A stretch of DNA of 6,114 nt from Acetobacteraceae bacterium (GTDB lineage: Bacteria > Pseudomonadota > Alphaproteobacteria > Acetobacterales > Acetobacteraceae), in NCBI GenBank assembly GCA_027306955.1, contig DAHUXX010000215.1, forward strand, positions 1-6,114. The letters run 5' to 3'. The translations under genes and the position numbers were made by a program. Positions within the stretch are counted from its first letter, which is position 1; every line of letters begins with the position of its first letter. The notes under the pieces were generated by a model. The model was given only the letters and a program-made list of their open reading frames with translations, was not told the origin of the DNA and searched no databases. Below, piece by piece: positions 1-6,020 of this stretch.

Positions 1-602
1 GCATGGGGCTGCCGGTGGCGAGGCTGGTGATCGGCTCGAACCGCAACGACATCCTGTTCCGCTTCCTTGAGGCCAACGACATGAGCGTGCGCGGCGTCGA
101 GCCGAGCCTGTCGCCGAGCATGGACATCCAGGTCAGCTCGAATTTCGAGCGGCTGCTGTTCGAACTGCTCGACCGCGATCCCGCGGCGACCGCGACGGCC
201 ATGGCGAAGTTCCGCGCCGAGGGCCGCATGGCGGTGCCGGACACCGTCTGGCACCGCGCCCGCGGCCTGCTGCACGGCTTCCGCCTGGACGATGCCGGCA
301 CGCTGGCGGAAATCCGGCGGCTGCACGACGCCAGCGGCTACGTCGCCGACCCGCATTCGGCCGTCGGCATCGCCGCGGCGCGGGCGCATCCCTGCCCGGG
401 CGGCGCGCCGATGGTTGCCATCGCGACCGCGCACCCCGCCAAGTTCCCCGACGCGATGGAACGCGCGATCGGCGTCCGTCCCCCTCTGCCACCGCGCCTC
501 GCCGACCTATATGTGCGTCCCGAGCGTTACACGCGCGCGCCCAACGACCTCGCTGCCGTCGAGGCGCTGGTGCGCGCCACCGTCCAGAGGAATGCTGCAT
601 GA
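1..602 (+). CDS. thrC: threonine synthase, C-terminal part (5' end outside window)
   Basis: Threonine synthase is a PLP-dependent (fold type II) cytoplasmic enzyme that converts O-phospho-L-homoserine and water to L-threonine and phosphate, the last step of threonine biosynthesis. Only about the last 200 residues are here; the PLP-lysine region lies upstream. The frame is open from base 3 and enters with MGLPVARLVIGSNRNDILFR, a conserved stretch of the long (about 460-residue) bacterial form. It is followed by SPSMDIQVSSNFERLLFEL and, near the end, ATAHPAKFPDA, all typical of the family. The ATG at base 3 is an internal methionine and not the start. The TGA stop at 600-602 overlaps the ATG of the next gene (ATGA), so the two are probably co-transcribed and translationally coupled. 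Family identity is from recognition of these motifs; nothing looks broken. Confidence 0.93.
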   Translation, partial: MGLPVARLVIGSNRNDILFRFLEANDMSVRGVEPSLSPSMDIQVSSNFERLLFELLDRDPAATATAMAKFRAEGRMAVPDTVWHRARGLLHGFRLDDAGTLAEIRRLHDASGYVADPHSAVGIAAARAHPCPGGAPMVAIATAHPAKFPDAMERAIGVRPPLPPRLADLYVRPERYTRAPNDLAAVEALVRATVQRNAA

Positions 603-1873
603 ACGACCCATCGGCGGCGATCCGCCTGACCCGCCTGCCGTCCGGCCTGACCGTGGTGACGGAGCGCATGGAGCGGGTGGAGACGGTCTCCTTCGGCGCC
701 TACGTCGCCGCCGGCACCCGCCACGAGAGGGAAGCGGAGAACGGCGTTTCCCACTTCCTCGAACACATGGCCTTCAAGGGCACCGAACGCCGCTCCGCCG
801 TCGCCATCGCCGAGGAGATCGAGGCGGTGGGCGGGCAGATGAACGCCTACACCGCGCGCGAGCAGACCGCCTACTACGTCAAGGTGCTGAAGGAGGACAC
901 GGCGCTCGCCGCCGACATCATCGGCGACATCCTGACCCACTCCACCTTCGACCCGGAGGAGCTGGAGCGCGAGCGCGGCGTGATCCTGCAGGAGATCGGG
1001 CAGGCCAACGACACGCCCGACGACATCATCTTCGACCATTTCCAGGAAACCGCCTATCCCGGCCAGCCGATGGGCCGCCCGACGCTGGGCCGCGAGGACA
1101 TCATCCGGGGGATGAAGCGCGAGGCGCTGACCGGCTACATGCGCCGCCACTACACGACCGCGAACACGGTGGTGGCCGCCGCCGGCAACCTCGACCACGA
1201 CCGGGTGGTCGATCTGGTCGCCGGACACTTCGCCGACCTGCCCGCCGAACCGGCGCCGGCCGCCGAACCGGGCCGCTACGCGGGCGGGGAGTTCCGCGAG
1301 GACCGCGACCTCGATCAGGTCCATATCGTGCTCGGCTTCCCCTCGGTCGCCTATGGGGACGCGGATTTCTACCCGACCATGCTGCTCTCCACCGTGCTCG
1401 GCGGCGGCATGTCGTCGCGGCTGTTCCAGGAGGTGCGGGAGAAGCGGGGCCTCGTCTACTCCATCTATGCCTTCACCGCGCCGGCGCTGGATGGCGGGCT
1501 GTACGGCATCTCTGCCGGCACCGGCGAGAGCGAGGCGGCGGAACTGATGCCGGTGACGCTGGACGAGTTGCTGAAGGTGCAGCGCGACGTGACCGAGGCC
1601 GAACTGGCGCGGGCGCGGGCGCAGGTGAAGGCGGGGCTGCTGATGTCGCTGGAGAGCACCGGCAGCCGCTGCGAACAGATTGCGCGGCAGTTGCAGGTGT
1701 TCGGCCGCATCGTGCCGACCGCCGAGACGGTGGCGAAGATCAACGCCGTGACCGTCGCGGACGTGCAGCGCGCCGCCGCCCGCCAGTTCCGCGCCACCCC
1801 CACGCTCGCCGCCCTCGGCCCCGCCGGGCGCGTCCCGGCACTGCCGGCGATCGCGGAGCGGCTGGCGGCCTGA
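599..1873 (+). CDS. M16B family zinc metallopeptidase (mitochondrial processing peptidase-like)
   Basis: A 424-residue protein of the M16 (pitrilysin/MPP) family, the bacterial relatives of the mitochondrial processing peptidase beta subunit. The inverted zinc motif HxxEH is intact (HFLEH, residues 52-56: His52 and His56 as ligands, Glu55 as the catalytic base). The distal ligand is probably Glu132 in ERGVILQEI, 76 residues after His56, the spacing expected for the family, so an active enzyme is predicted. The second, structural half carries the conserved block GGGMSSRLFQEVREKRGLVY (268-287), which holds the Arg and Tyr used for substrate binding. No signal peptide is seen, so it is probably cytoplasmic. 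The length is normal for a single M16B unit. The start at 599 is supported by AGAGGA at 586-591 (7-base spacer) and by the ATGA overlap with thrC. Natural substrates of the bacterial members are poorly known; the thrC neighbourhood is common in alphaproteobacteria (recalled) but does not reveal the substrate. Confidence 0.93.
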   Translation: MNDPSAAIRLTRLPSGLTVVTERMERVETVSFGAYVAAGTRHEREAENGVSHFLEHMAFKGTERRSAVAIAEEIEAVGGQMNAYTAREQTAYYVKVLKEDTALAADIIGDILTHSTFDPEELERERGVILQEIGQANDTPDDIIFDHFQETAYPGQPMGRPTLGREDIIRGMKREALTGYMRRHYTTANTVVAAAGNLDHDRVVDLVAGHFADLPAEPAPAAEPGRYAGGEFREDRDLDQVHIVLGFPSVAYGDADFYPTMLLSTVLGGGMSSRLFQEVREKRGLVYSIYAFTAPALDGGLYGISAGTGESEAAELMPVTLDELLKVQRDVTEAELARARAQVKAGLLMSLESTGSRCEQIARQLQVFGRIVPTAETVAKINAVTVADVQRAAARQFRATPTLAALGPAGRVPALPAIAERLAA

Positions 1874-1887
1874 GTCGTGCGGCGCGG

Positions 1888-2005
1888 CCCTCACCCGGCT
1901 CGCTGCGCTTGCCACCCTCTCCCGCAAGCGGGAGAGGGGAAAGACATTGCCGCTGCCTTGCTGTCTTCTCCCTCTCCCGCTTGCGGGAGAGGGTTGGGGT
2001 GAGGG
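1888..2005. repeat. pair of inverted REP-like palindromic units (BIME-like element)
   Basis: Most of the 157-base gap between the M16 peptidase and pmbA is one inverted structure. Outer arms are CCCTCACCC at 1888-1896 and GGGTGAGGG at 1997-2005. Inside sit two perfect hairpins with the same 11-bp stem CCCTCTCCCGC: 1915-1925 with 1928-1938 (loop AA), and 1970-1980 with 1983-1993 (loop TT, which is AA on the other strand). Each unit therefore reads as CCCTCACCC, then a spacer, then the hairpin. The left unit has an 18-base spacer (51 bp in all) and the right, inverted unit has a 3-base spacer (36 bp). A further small inverted repeat, AAGACA at 1941-1946 with TGTCTT at 1962-1967, lies between them. 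Elements of this wording are dispersed in intergenic regions of many GC-rich proteobacteria (recalled). No U-run follows either hairpin, so a classical intrinsic terminator is not indicated. Confidence 0.85.
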
Positions 2006-2030
2006 TGGTGACACCAGAGGAACCTGAGGC

Positions 2031-3359
2031 ATGACCCATCTCGACCTCCTCGCCGACCTGATCGCCCGCGCGCGCGCCGCCGGGGCGGATGCCGCCGATG
2101 CGGTGCTGGTATCCGGCACCTCGCTTTCGGTGCAGCGGCGGCTTGGCCGTACCGAGCATCTGGAGCGGTCGGAGGGGCGCGACCTTGGCCTGCGCGTGCT
2201 CGTGGGCAAGCGGGCCGCCATCGTCTCCTCCACCGCCGTCGATCCGGCCGGTTTCGCCGCGCTGGCGGAACGGGCGGTGGCGATGGCGCGGGTGGTGCCG
2301 GAGGACCCGTATGCGGGCCTGGCCGAGGAGGCGCGGGCGGTGGATGCCGGGCCGCTCGACCTGTGCGATCCCGCCGAACCGGATGCCGAATCGCTGATCG
2401 CCCGCGCCGGCGCCGCCGAGGAAGCGGCGCTGGCCGTGAAGGGCGTCACCAACAGCGAGGGGGCGGAGGCCGGATACGGCCGCACCGAGGTCGCGCTGGT
2501 CACCTCCCCCGGGTTCGCCGCCGGCTACACGCGCACCAGCCATTCCATCTCCGCGACGGCGCTGGCCGGCAGCGGGACGGCGATGCAGCGCGACTACGAC
2601 TACAGCAGCGCGGTGCATCTCGCCGACCTGGAGGACGCCGCCGGGATCGGCCGCAGCGCCGGGGAGCGGGCGGTGACGCGGCTCAACCCGGCGCGGCCGA
2701 AGACGGCGAAGCTGCCGGTGGTGTACGACCCGCGTGTCGCCTCCTCGCTGCTCGGCCATCTGGCGGGGGCGATCAATGGCGCTTCGGTCGCGCGCGGGAC
2801 GACCTTCCTCAAGGACAAGCTGGGCAGCCGCATCTTCCCGGTCGGCATCGACGTGATCGATGACCCGCGCCGCCATCGCGGCCTCGCCTCCCGCGCCTTC
2901 GACGGGGAGGGCGTGCCGACCGCGCTGCGCAACCTGGTGGAGGACGGGGTGCTCGCCTCCTGGCTGCTCGACAGCCGCAGCGCGCGGCAACTGGGAATGA
3001 AGACGACCGGCCATGCCGTGCGCGGCACCGGCGGCCCGCCCTCGCCGGCGCCGAGCAACCTCTATCTGCGGCCCGGCGTGCTCTCCCCCGCCGCGCTGAT
3101 GTCGGATATCGTGGAGGGCCTCTACGTCACCGAACTGATGGGCATGGGCGTGAACGGCATCACCGGCGACTACAGCCGCGGTGCCGCCGGGTTCATGATC
3201 CGCAACGGCGCCATCGCCGAGCCGGTGGCCGAGATCACCATCGCCGGCACCCTGCCGGAAATGTTCGCCCACATGATCCCGGCCGACGACCTGCGCTTCC
3301 GCCGCAGCGTCAATGCCCCGACCATCCGCGTCGAAGGCATGACGATCGCCGGCGCCTGA
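2031..3359 (+). CDS. pmbA: metallopeptidase-family subunit PmbA/TldE
   Basis: A 442-residue PmbA (TldE) homologue; E. coli PmbA is about 450 residues. With its partner TldD it forms a cytoplasmic heterodimeric protease that matures the antibiotic peptide microcin B17 and degrades CcdA in E. coli; its housekeeping substrates are less clear. By family knowledge the zinc-site motif HExxxH belongs to TldD, and none is present here, which with the overall sequence points to the TldE subunit. Family marks include RSEGRDLGLRVLVG (46-59) in the N-terminal domain, a central domain at roughly 119-225, and the C-terminal domain from about 227 with LYVTELMGMGVNGITGDYSR (364-383) and PVAEITIAGTLPEM (398-411). 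ATG 2031 is preceded by GAGG at 2017-2020 (10-base spacer). It follows the REP-like gap, so it may have its own promoter. No tldD lies in the window. Confidence 0.92.
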   Translation: MTHLDLLADLIARARAAGADAADAVLVSGTSLSVQRRLGRTEHLERSEGRDLGLRVLVGKRAAIVSSTAVDPAGFAALAERAVAMARVVPEDPYAGLAEEARAVDAGPLDLCDPAEPDAESLIARAGAAEEAALAVKGVTNSEGAEAGYGRTEVALVTSPGFAAGYTRTSHSISATALAGSGTAMQRDYDYSSAVHLADLEDAAGIGRSAGERAVTRLNPARPKTAKLPVVYDPRVASSLLGHLAGAINGASVARGTTFLKDKLGSRIFPVGIDVIDDPRRHRGLASRAFDGEGVPTALRNLVEDGVLASWLLDSRSARQLGMKTTGHAVRGTGGPPSPAPSNLYLRPGVLSPAALMSDIVEGLYVTELMGMGVNGITGDYSRGAAGFMIRNGAIAEPVAEITIAGTLPEMFAHMIPADDLRFRRSVNAPTIRVEGMTIAGA

Positions 3360-3366
3360 CCCGCCC

Positions 3367-3399
3367 GCCGTGCCCCCCTCTGCCAGGGCGGGGCGCGGC
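3367..3399 (+). terminator. GC-rich hairpin after pmbA, possible transcription terminator
   Basis: Eight bases after the pmbA stop, GCCGTGCCCC (3367-3376) pairs with GGGGCGCGGC (3390-3399) over 10 bp including one G-U pair. Two more C-G pairs (3377/3388 and 3378/3387) form inside, past a one-base bulge. The hairpin would be very stable, but the bases that follow (GCACCATATTC) contain no T-run, so an intrinsic terminator is only a possibility. It could instead stabilise the mRNA 3' end or be chance pairing in GC-rich DNA. Confidence 0.35.
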
Positions 3400-3438
3400 G
3401 CACCATATTCGCCGTATCGCGAACCAGTGAGAGCCCGC

Positions 3439-4368
3439 ATGCGCCGCTCCCGCCTTCTGCTTGCCGCCTTGTTGTCGCTTGCCGTGGCGCTGGCCCCGGC
3501 ACTGGGGATGGCCGCGGCCGGCAGCGGCGGCTCCTATGGCAGCCGTGGGTCGCGCACCTACATGGCGCCGCCCACCACGCGCACCTCGCCCTATGGCGCG
3601 GCGCCGATGGAACGCAGCCTGACGCCGCGGCAATCGCCGTCCTACGGCGCGCCGAACTCTGGCGGCTATGGCAATTCCTACGGCTACGGGGCGCGCTCGC
3701 CGTTCATGTCGGGGCTGCTGGGCGGGCTGATCGGCGCCGGGCTGGGCGGGCTGCTGTTCGGCCACGGCATGTTCCACGGGCTGGGCGGGATGGGCAGCTT
3801 CATCGGCCTGCTGATCCAGATCGCGCTGATCGTGTTCGTGGTGCGCTGGCTGTTCCGCCGACTGGTCGGCCAGCCGGCCTTCTCGCCGGGCAACGGCTTC
3901 GCCCGCACCGGCGCCCCGCCGAACGCCGCGCCCTTCGGCGGCGGGGGCGGGGCGCAGGGTCGGACGCTGGAGATCGCGCCGCCCGACTATCAGGCGTTCG
4001 AGCAACTGCTCTACGCCGTGCAGGCGGCATGGTCGGCGCACGACCTGAACCGGCTGCAGCAGCTCGCGACCCCCGAGATGGTCGGCGTGTTCGGCGAACA
4101 GTTGGCCGAGCAATCGAGCCGCGGCGTGCGCAACATCGTCAGCGACGTGCGGCTGGAGCAGGGCGACCTGTCGGAAGCCTGGAGCGAGGGCGGGCGCGAC
4201 TACGCGACGGTCGCCATGCGCTTCGCCATGCACGACTCGACGCGCGACAACGCCGGGCGGATCGTGGACGGCAGCGTGACCGAATGGGTCAGCACGGTCG
4301 AATACTGGACGTTCATGCGCGCCCCCGGTGGCCGCTGGGTGCTGTCGGCGATCCAGCAGGCGCGCTGA
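3439..4368 (+). CDS. Tim44-like domain protein, membrane-anchored
   Basis: A 309-residue protein with a C-terminal Tim44-like domain. The start at ATG 3439 is chosen because it opens directly on a signal-type N-terminus (MRRSRLLLAALLSLAVALAP; hydrophobic core to about residue 22, Ala-rich possible cleavage region near 24-27) and has GAGAG at 3429-3433 five bases upstream. An in-frame ATG at 3370 would bury that signal and falls in a hairpin. Residues 28-86 are Gly/Ser/Tyr-rich and probably disordered. A Gly/Leu-rich hydrophobic segment lies at about 90-108 and a stronger membrane span at about 121-139, ending in the basic RWLFRRL. The Tim44-like fold covers about 182-309 (AFEQLLYAVQAAWSAHDLNR through VEYWTFMRAPGGRWVLSAIQ). 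In mitochondria Tim44 tethers the import motor to TIM23; bacterial homologues such as Caulobacter TimA are membrane-associated, and their role is not settled. It ends six bases from the convergent dmeF. Confidence 0.85.
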   Translation: MRRSRLLLAALLSLAVALAPALGMAAAGSGGSYGSRGSRTYMAPPTTRTSPYGAAPMERSLTPRQSPSYGAPNSGGYGNSYGYGARSPFMSGLLGGLIGAGLGGLLFGHGMFHGLGGMGSFIGLLIQIALIVFVVRWLFRRLVGQPAFSPGNGFARTGAPPNAAPFGGGGGAQGRTLEIAPPDYQAFEQLLYAVQAAWSAHDLNRLQQLATPEMVGVFGEQLAEQSSRGVRNIVSDVRLEQGDLSEAWSEGGRDYATVAMRFAMHDSTRDNAGRIVDGSVTEWVSTVEYWTFMRAPGGRWVLSAIQQAR

Positions 4369-4374
4369 GCACGG

Positions 4375-5640
4375 CTACAGGGACAGCACCTCGACCGTGA
4401 GGTGGGAGAGCGAGCGGAACCGCGCCAGCTTGGAGCGATAATAGTCCGGCCCGCGCGGCGCGCTGGTGCAGACCGAGACGATGGCGCCGAGATGCCCCGG
4501 CCCGAGGCGCCACAGATGCAGGTCGGCCAGACTGTCGCCGTCGCCCTCGATGGTTTCGCGCAGGCGCTCGGCCATGGTGCGGTCGGGGTTCATGTCGAGC
4601 AGGATGGCGCCGGTGTCGCGGATCAGGCCGTAGGACCAGGAGGCGATGACCACCGCGCCGACGATGCCGGCCAGCGGGTCCATCCACAGCCAGCCGAAGG
4701 CGCGCGCGAACAGCAGCCCGACGATCACCAGCACCGAGACGGCGGCGTCCGCCAGCACATGCACGACGGCGGCGCGCATGTTGTTGTCGCGATGCGCGGC
4801 ATGATGCGCGTGCTCGTGTTCCGCGAAGGCGAGGTCGTGCGTCTCGCCGGCAAGGCGCAGGTGGGCTGCGAATGCGTGCGGCTCGGGAATTTCGTCCACG
4901 GATTCCAGAAAACCGCCGCGATCCGCGAACGCGAACACCTGCCGCGTACCGTCCGGCCGCACCGTCTCGATGCTTGTCGCGGCAGCGGTGGGTGAGGGGC
5001 CGCCTTCGGCGCGCAGGCGGAAGTGCGGCGGCACGCCGTCCTCGAAGATCTCCAGCACGACAACGCCGTTGCCGGTCGCGAGGCGGCGCGTCTCGTCGTG
5101 GGCGTGGCCGTGGTCATCGCCGTGGTGAGGCGCGTGGCCGTGCGCGTGGCCGTGCGCGTGGCCGTGGTGATGATCGCCGCCGCCGAGCAGCCAGGCACTC
5201 GCGACATTCACCGCGAGGCCGAGGATGGCGACCGGGATCGCCTCGGCGAAATGGATCGGCACCGGCTCCAGCAACCGCGAAACCGCCTCGTAGCCGATCA
5301 GCAGCGCGATCATCGCCAGGATCACGGCGCTGGTGAACCCTGCGAGGTCGCCCAGCTTGCCGGTACCGAAGGTGAAGCGCGGGTCGTCGGCATGTTTGCG
5401 GGCGTAGCTGTAGGCGAGGGCCGCCAGCAGCAGCGCGCCGGCATGGGTGGACATGTGCATCCCGTCGGCGACCAGCGCGATCGAGCCGAACAGCAGGCCG
5501 CCGACGATCTCCGTGATCATCATGGCGCCGCACAGCCAGATCACCGCCCAGGTCCGCCGCTCGCTCTGCGCGTGGCCGGCACCGAGGAAACTGTGGGAGT
5601 GGCGGAACGTGTCGGCAGCGTCGCTCATTATGGTGCTCAT
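4375..5640 (-). CDS. dmeF: CDF-family cobalt/nickel efflux transporter DmeF
   Basis: A 421-residue cation diffusion facilitator predicted to export Co2+/Ni2+ from the cytoplasm by proton antiport. Membrane spans fall at about 32-52, 53-78, 104-122, 134-152, 288-311 and 320-338. Likely metal-site residues are Asp59, His62 and His66 in span 2 (VADGMHMSTH) and His294 with Asp298 in span 5 (HVLAD). The cytoplasmic C-terminal domain starts after 350 and has the family's DLHLW (373-377). Between spans 4 and 5 is a long loop (about 153-287): a His cluster at 156-181 (13 His in 26 residues), an apparently beta-rich segment at about 191-270, and a second His cluster at 275-283. A short-loop CDF protein is nearer 300 residues, so this insertion explains the length. 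The start at 5640 overlaps the dmeR stop (ATGA) with TCAGGA ten bases upstream; an ATG at 5628 lacks a comparable site. Assignment to DmeF over generic CzcD rests on the RcnR-type regulator next door and the span-2 motif. Confidence 0.9.
   Translation of the reverse strand: MSTIMSDAADTFRHSHSFLGAGHAQSERRTWAVIWLCGAMMITEIVGGLLFGSIALVADGMHMSTHAGALLLAALAYSYARKHADDPRFTFGTGKLGDLAGFTSAVILAMIALLIGYEAVSRLLEPVPIHFAEAIPVAILGLAVNVASAWLLGGGDHHHGHAHGHAHGHAPHHGDDHGHAHDETRRLATGNGVVVLEIFEDGVPPHFRLRAEGGPSPTAAATSIETVRPDGTRQVFAFADRGGFLESVDEIPEPHAFAAHLRLAGETHDLAFAEHEHAHHAAHRDNNMRAAVVHVLADAAVSVLVIVGLLFARAFGWLWMDPLAGIVGAVVIASWSYGLIRDTGAILLDMNPDRTMAERLRETIEGDGDSLADLHLWRLGPGHLGAIVSVCTSAPRGPDYYRSKLARFRSLSHLTVEVLSL
5131..5166 (-). 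repeat. three perfect 12-bp tandem repeats coding HGHA
   Basis: CGCGTGGCCGTG (plus strand) occurs three times without a mismatch at 5131-5142, 5143-5154 and 5155-5166. On the coding minus strand each copy reads CACGGCCACGCG, giving His-Gly-His-Ala, and together they make residues 159-170 of DmeF's first histidine cluster. The unit length is a multiple of three, so copy-number change by slippage would keep the frame and alter only the number of histidines. Confidence 0.93.
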
Positions 5641-5915
5641 TTCAGATAGGTCCTGACCACGCCGAGCAGTTGCTCGGCTGCGTCCTCGTTCAGCGCGCCG
5701 GGGTGTTTTTCCGCATCGACCAGATGCGTGCGGACATGGTCCTCGACCACCTCCGCCATCAGCCCGGCCATGGCGCCGCGCACGCCGGCGAGCAGGTGCA
5801 TCACCTCGTCGCAGCCGGCCTCGCTGTCCAGCGCGCGCTCGATGGCCTCGACCTGGCCGCGGATGCGGCGCACGCGGGCCAGCAGCTTCTGCTTCTCGCG
5901 GATGGTATGCGTCAT
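5637..5915 (-). CDS. dmeR: RcnR/CsoR-family nickel/cobalt-responsive repressor DmeR
   Basis: A 92-residue all-helical metal-sensing repressor of the CsoR/RcnR family. It should bind DNA as a tetramer when metal-free and release it when Co2+ or Ni2+ binds, which would derepress itself and dmeF. The four-position fingerprint is His3, Cys35, His60 and His64 (HVRTH, 60-64), identical in identity and numbering to the Ni/Co ligands of E. coli RcnR and unlike the Cys-His-Cys set of copper-sensing CsoR. The helix-1 segment KQKLLARVRRIRGQVEAIER (8-27) is the conserved DNA-facing and tetramer-forming region. The match of His3 fixes the start at 5915. No clear Shine-Dalgarno precedes it (TTCGCACCGC then ATG), so it may be leaderless or weakly translated. 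It precedes and overlaps dmeF by ATGA, the dmeRF order known from Rhizobium leguminosarum. Full family length; nothing is missing. Confidence 0.92.
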   Translation of the reverse strand: MTHTIREKQKLLARVRRIRGQVEAIERALDSEAGCDEVMHLLAGVRGAMAGLMAEVVEDHVRTHLVDAEKHPGALNEDAAEQLLGVVRTYLK

Positions 5916-5929
5916 GCGGTGCGAATAGC

Positions 5930-5946
5930 ATACCCCCTCTCCCTAT
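5930..5946 (-). promoter_or_regulatory. candidate DmeR operator: G-tract flanked by ATA/TAT
   Basis: On the minus strand, 15-31 bases upstream of the dmeR start, the sequence is ATAGGGAGAGGGGGTAT: an 11-base purine G-tract bounded by the inverted trinucleotides ATA and TAT. CsoR/RcnR-family operators are G/C tracts flanked by AT-rich inverted repeats, so position and form fit autoregulation of dmeRF. A weak -10-like TATGCT (minus strand, 5932-5927) overlaps its edge, which would let bound repressor block RNA polymerase. The flanking symmetry is short and one G-tract position is A, so this is an inference from pattern. Confidence 0.45.
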
Positions 5947-6007
5947 CCAAGCCGGCACCGCTTGCGCGCCGGGCGCGGGGCGACACACACTCGGCGCCGG
6001 ACAACGC

Positions 6008-6012
6008 GGGAG
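6008..6012 (+). promoter_or_regulatory. ribosome binding site GGGAG deciding the 6021 start
   Basis: GGGAG lies eight bases before ATG 6021, a standard Shine-Dalgarno spacing. It supports a real gene starting at 6021, although only 94 bases of it are visible. Confidence 0.6.
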
Positions 6013-6020
6013 CCTGCCGG

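Noticed and set aside
1888..2005. CRISPR array or rho-independent terminator in the repeat region
   Set aside because: There are only two units, in opposite orientation, with no regular spacers. Neither hairpin is followed by a T-run.
292..2034. 580-codon open frame on the plus strand
   Set aside because: It is a different frame of thrC and the M16 gene, and its translation is Arg/Pro/Ala-rich nonsense. The recognised proteins occupy the other frames.
527..2503. 658-codon open frame on the minus strand
   Set aside because: It lies antisense to the M16 peptidase and the start of pmbA, both recognised families with intact motifs. Its translation is Arg/Ala/Ser-rich low complexity, as expected of a shadow frame in GC-rich DNA.
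3370..3438. Earlier ATG start for the Tim44-like gene
   Set aside because: It would place 23 residues ahead of a clear signal sequence and start inside a strong hairpin; ATG 3439 has GAGAG at a good distance.
1740..3440. 566-codon open frame on the minus strand
   Set aside because: It is antisense to pmbA and runs straight through the palindromic repeat; its composition is compositional noise (Gly/Arg/Ala/His) with no family resemblance.
4402..5649. Plus-strand open frames opposite dmeF (for example 4402-4995 and 5023-5649)
   Set aside because: They are antisense shadows of a gene with membrane spans, metal-site residues and C-terminal motif all in order.
5927..5950. Full sigma-70 promoter for dmeR (TTGGAT and TATGCT on the minus strand)
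   Set aside because: Both boxes are weak and only 12 bases apart, too close for a normal promoter, so I did not list it as a feature.
5641..5988. Upstream extension of dmeF in the same frame, as a larger fusion protein
   Set aside because: The extra 116 residues are the off-frame reading of dmeR, whose own frame has the complete RcnR fingerprint. DmeF starts naturally at 5640 with an ATGA overlap.
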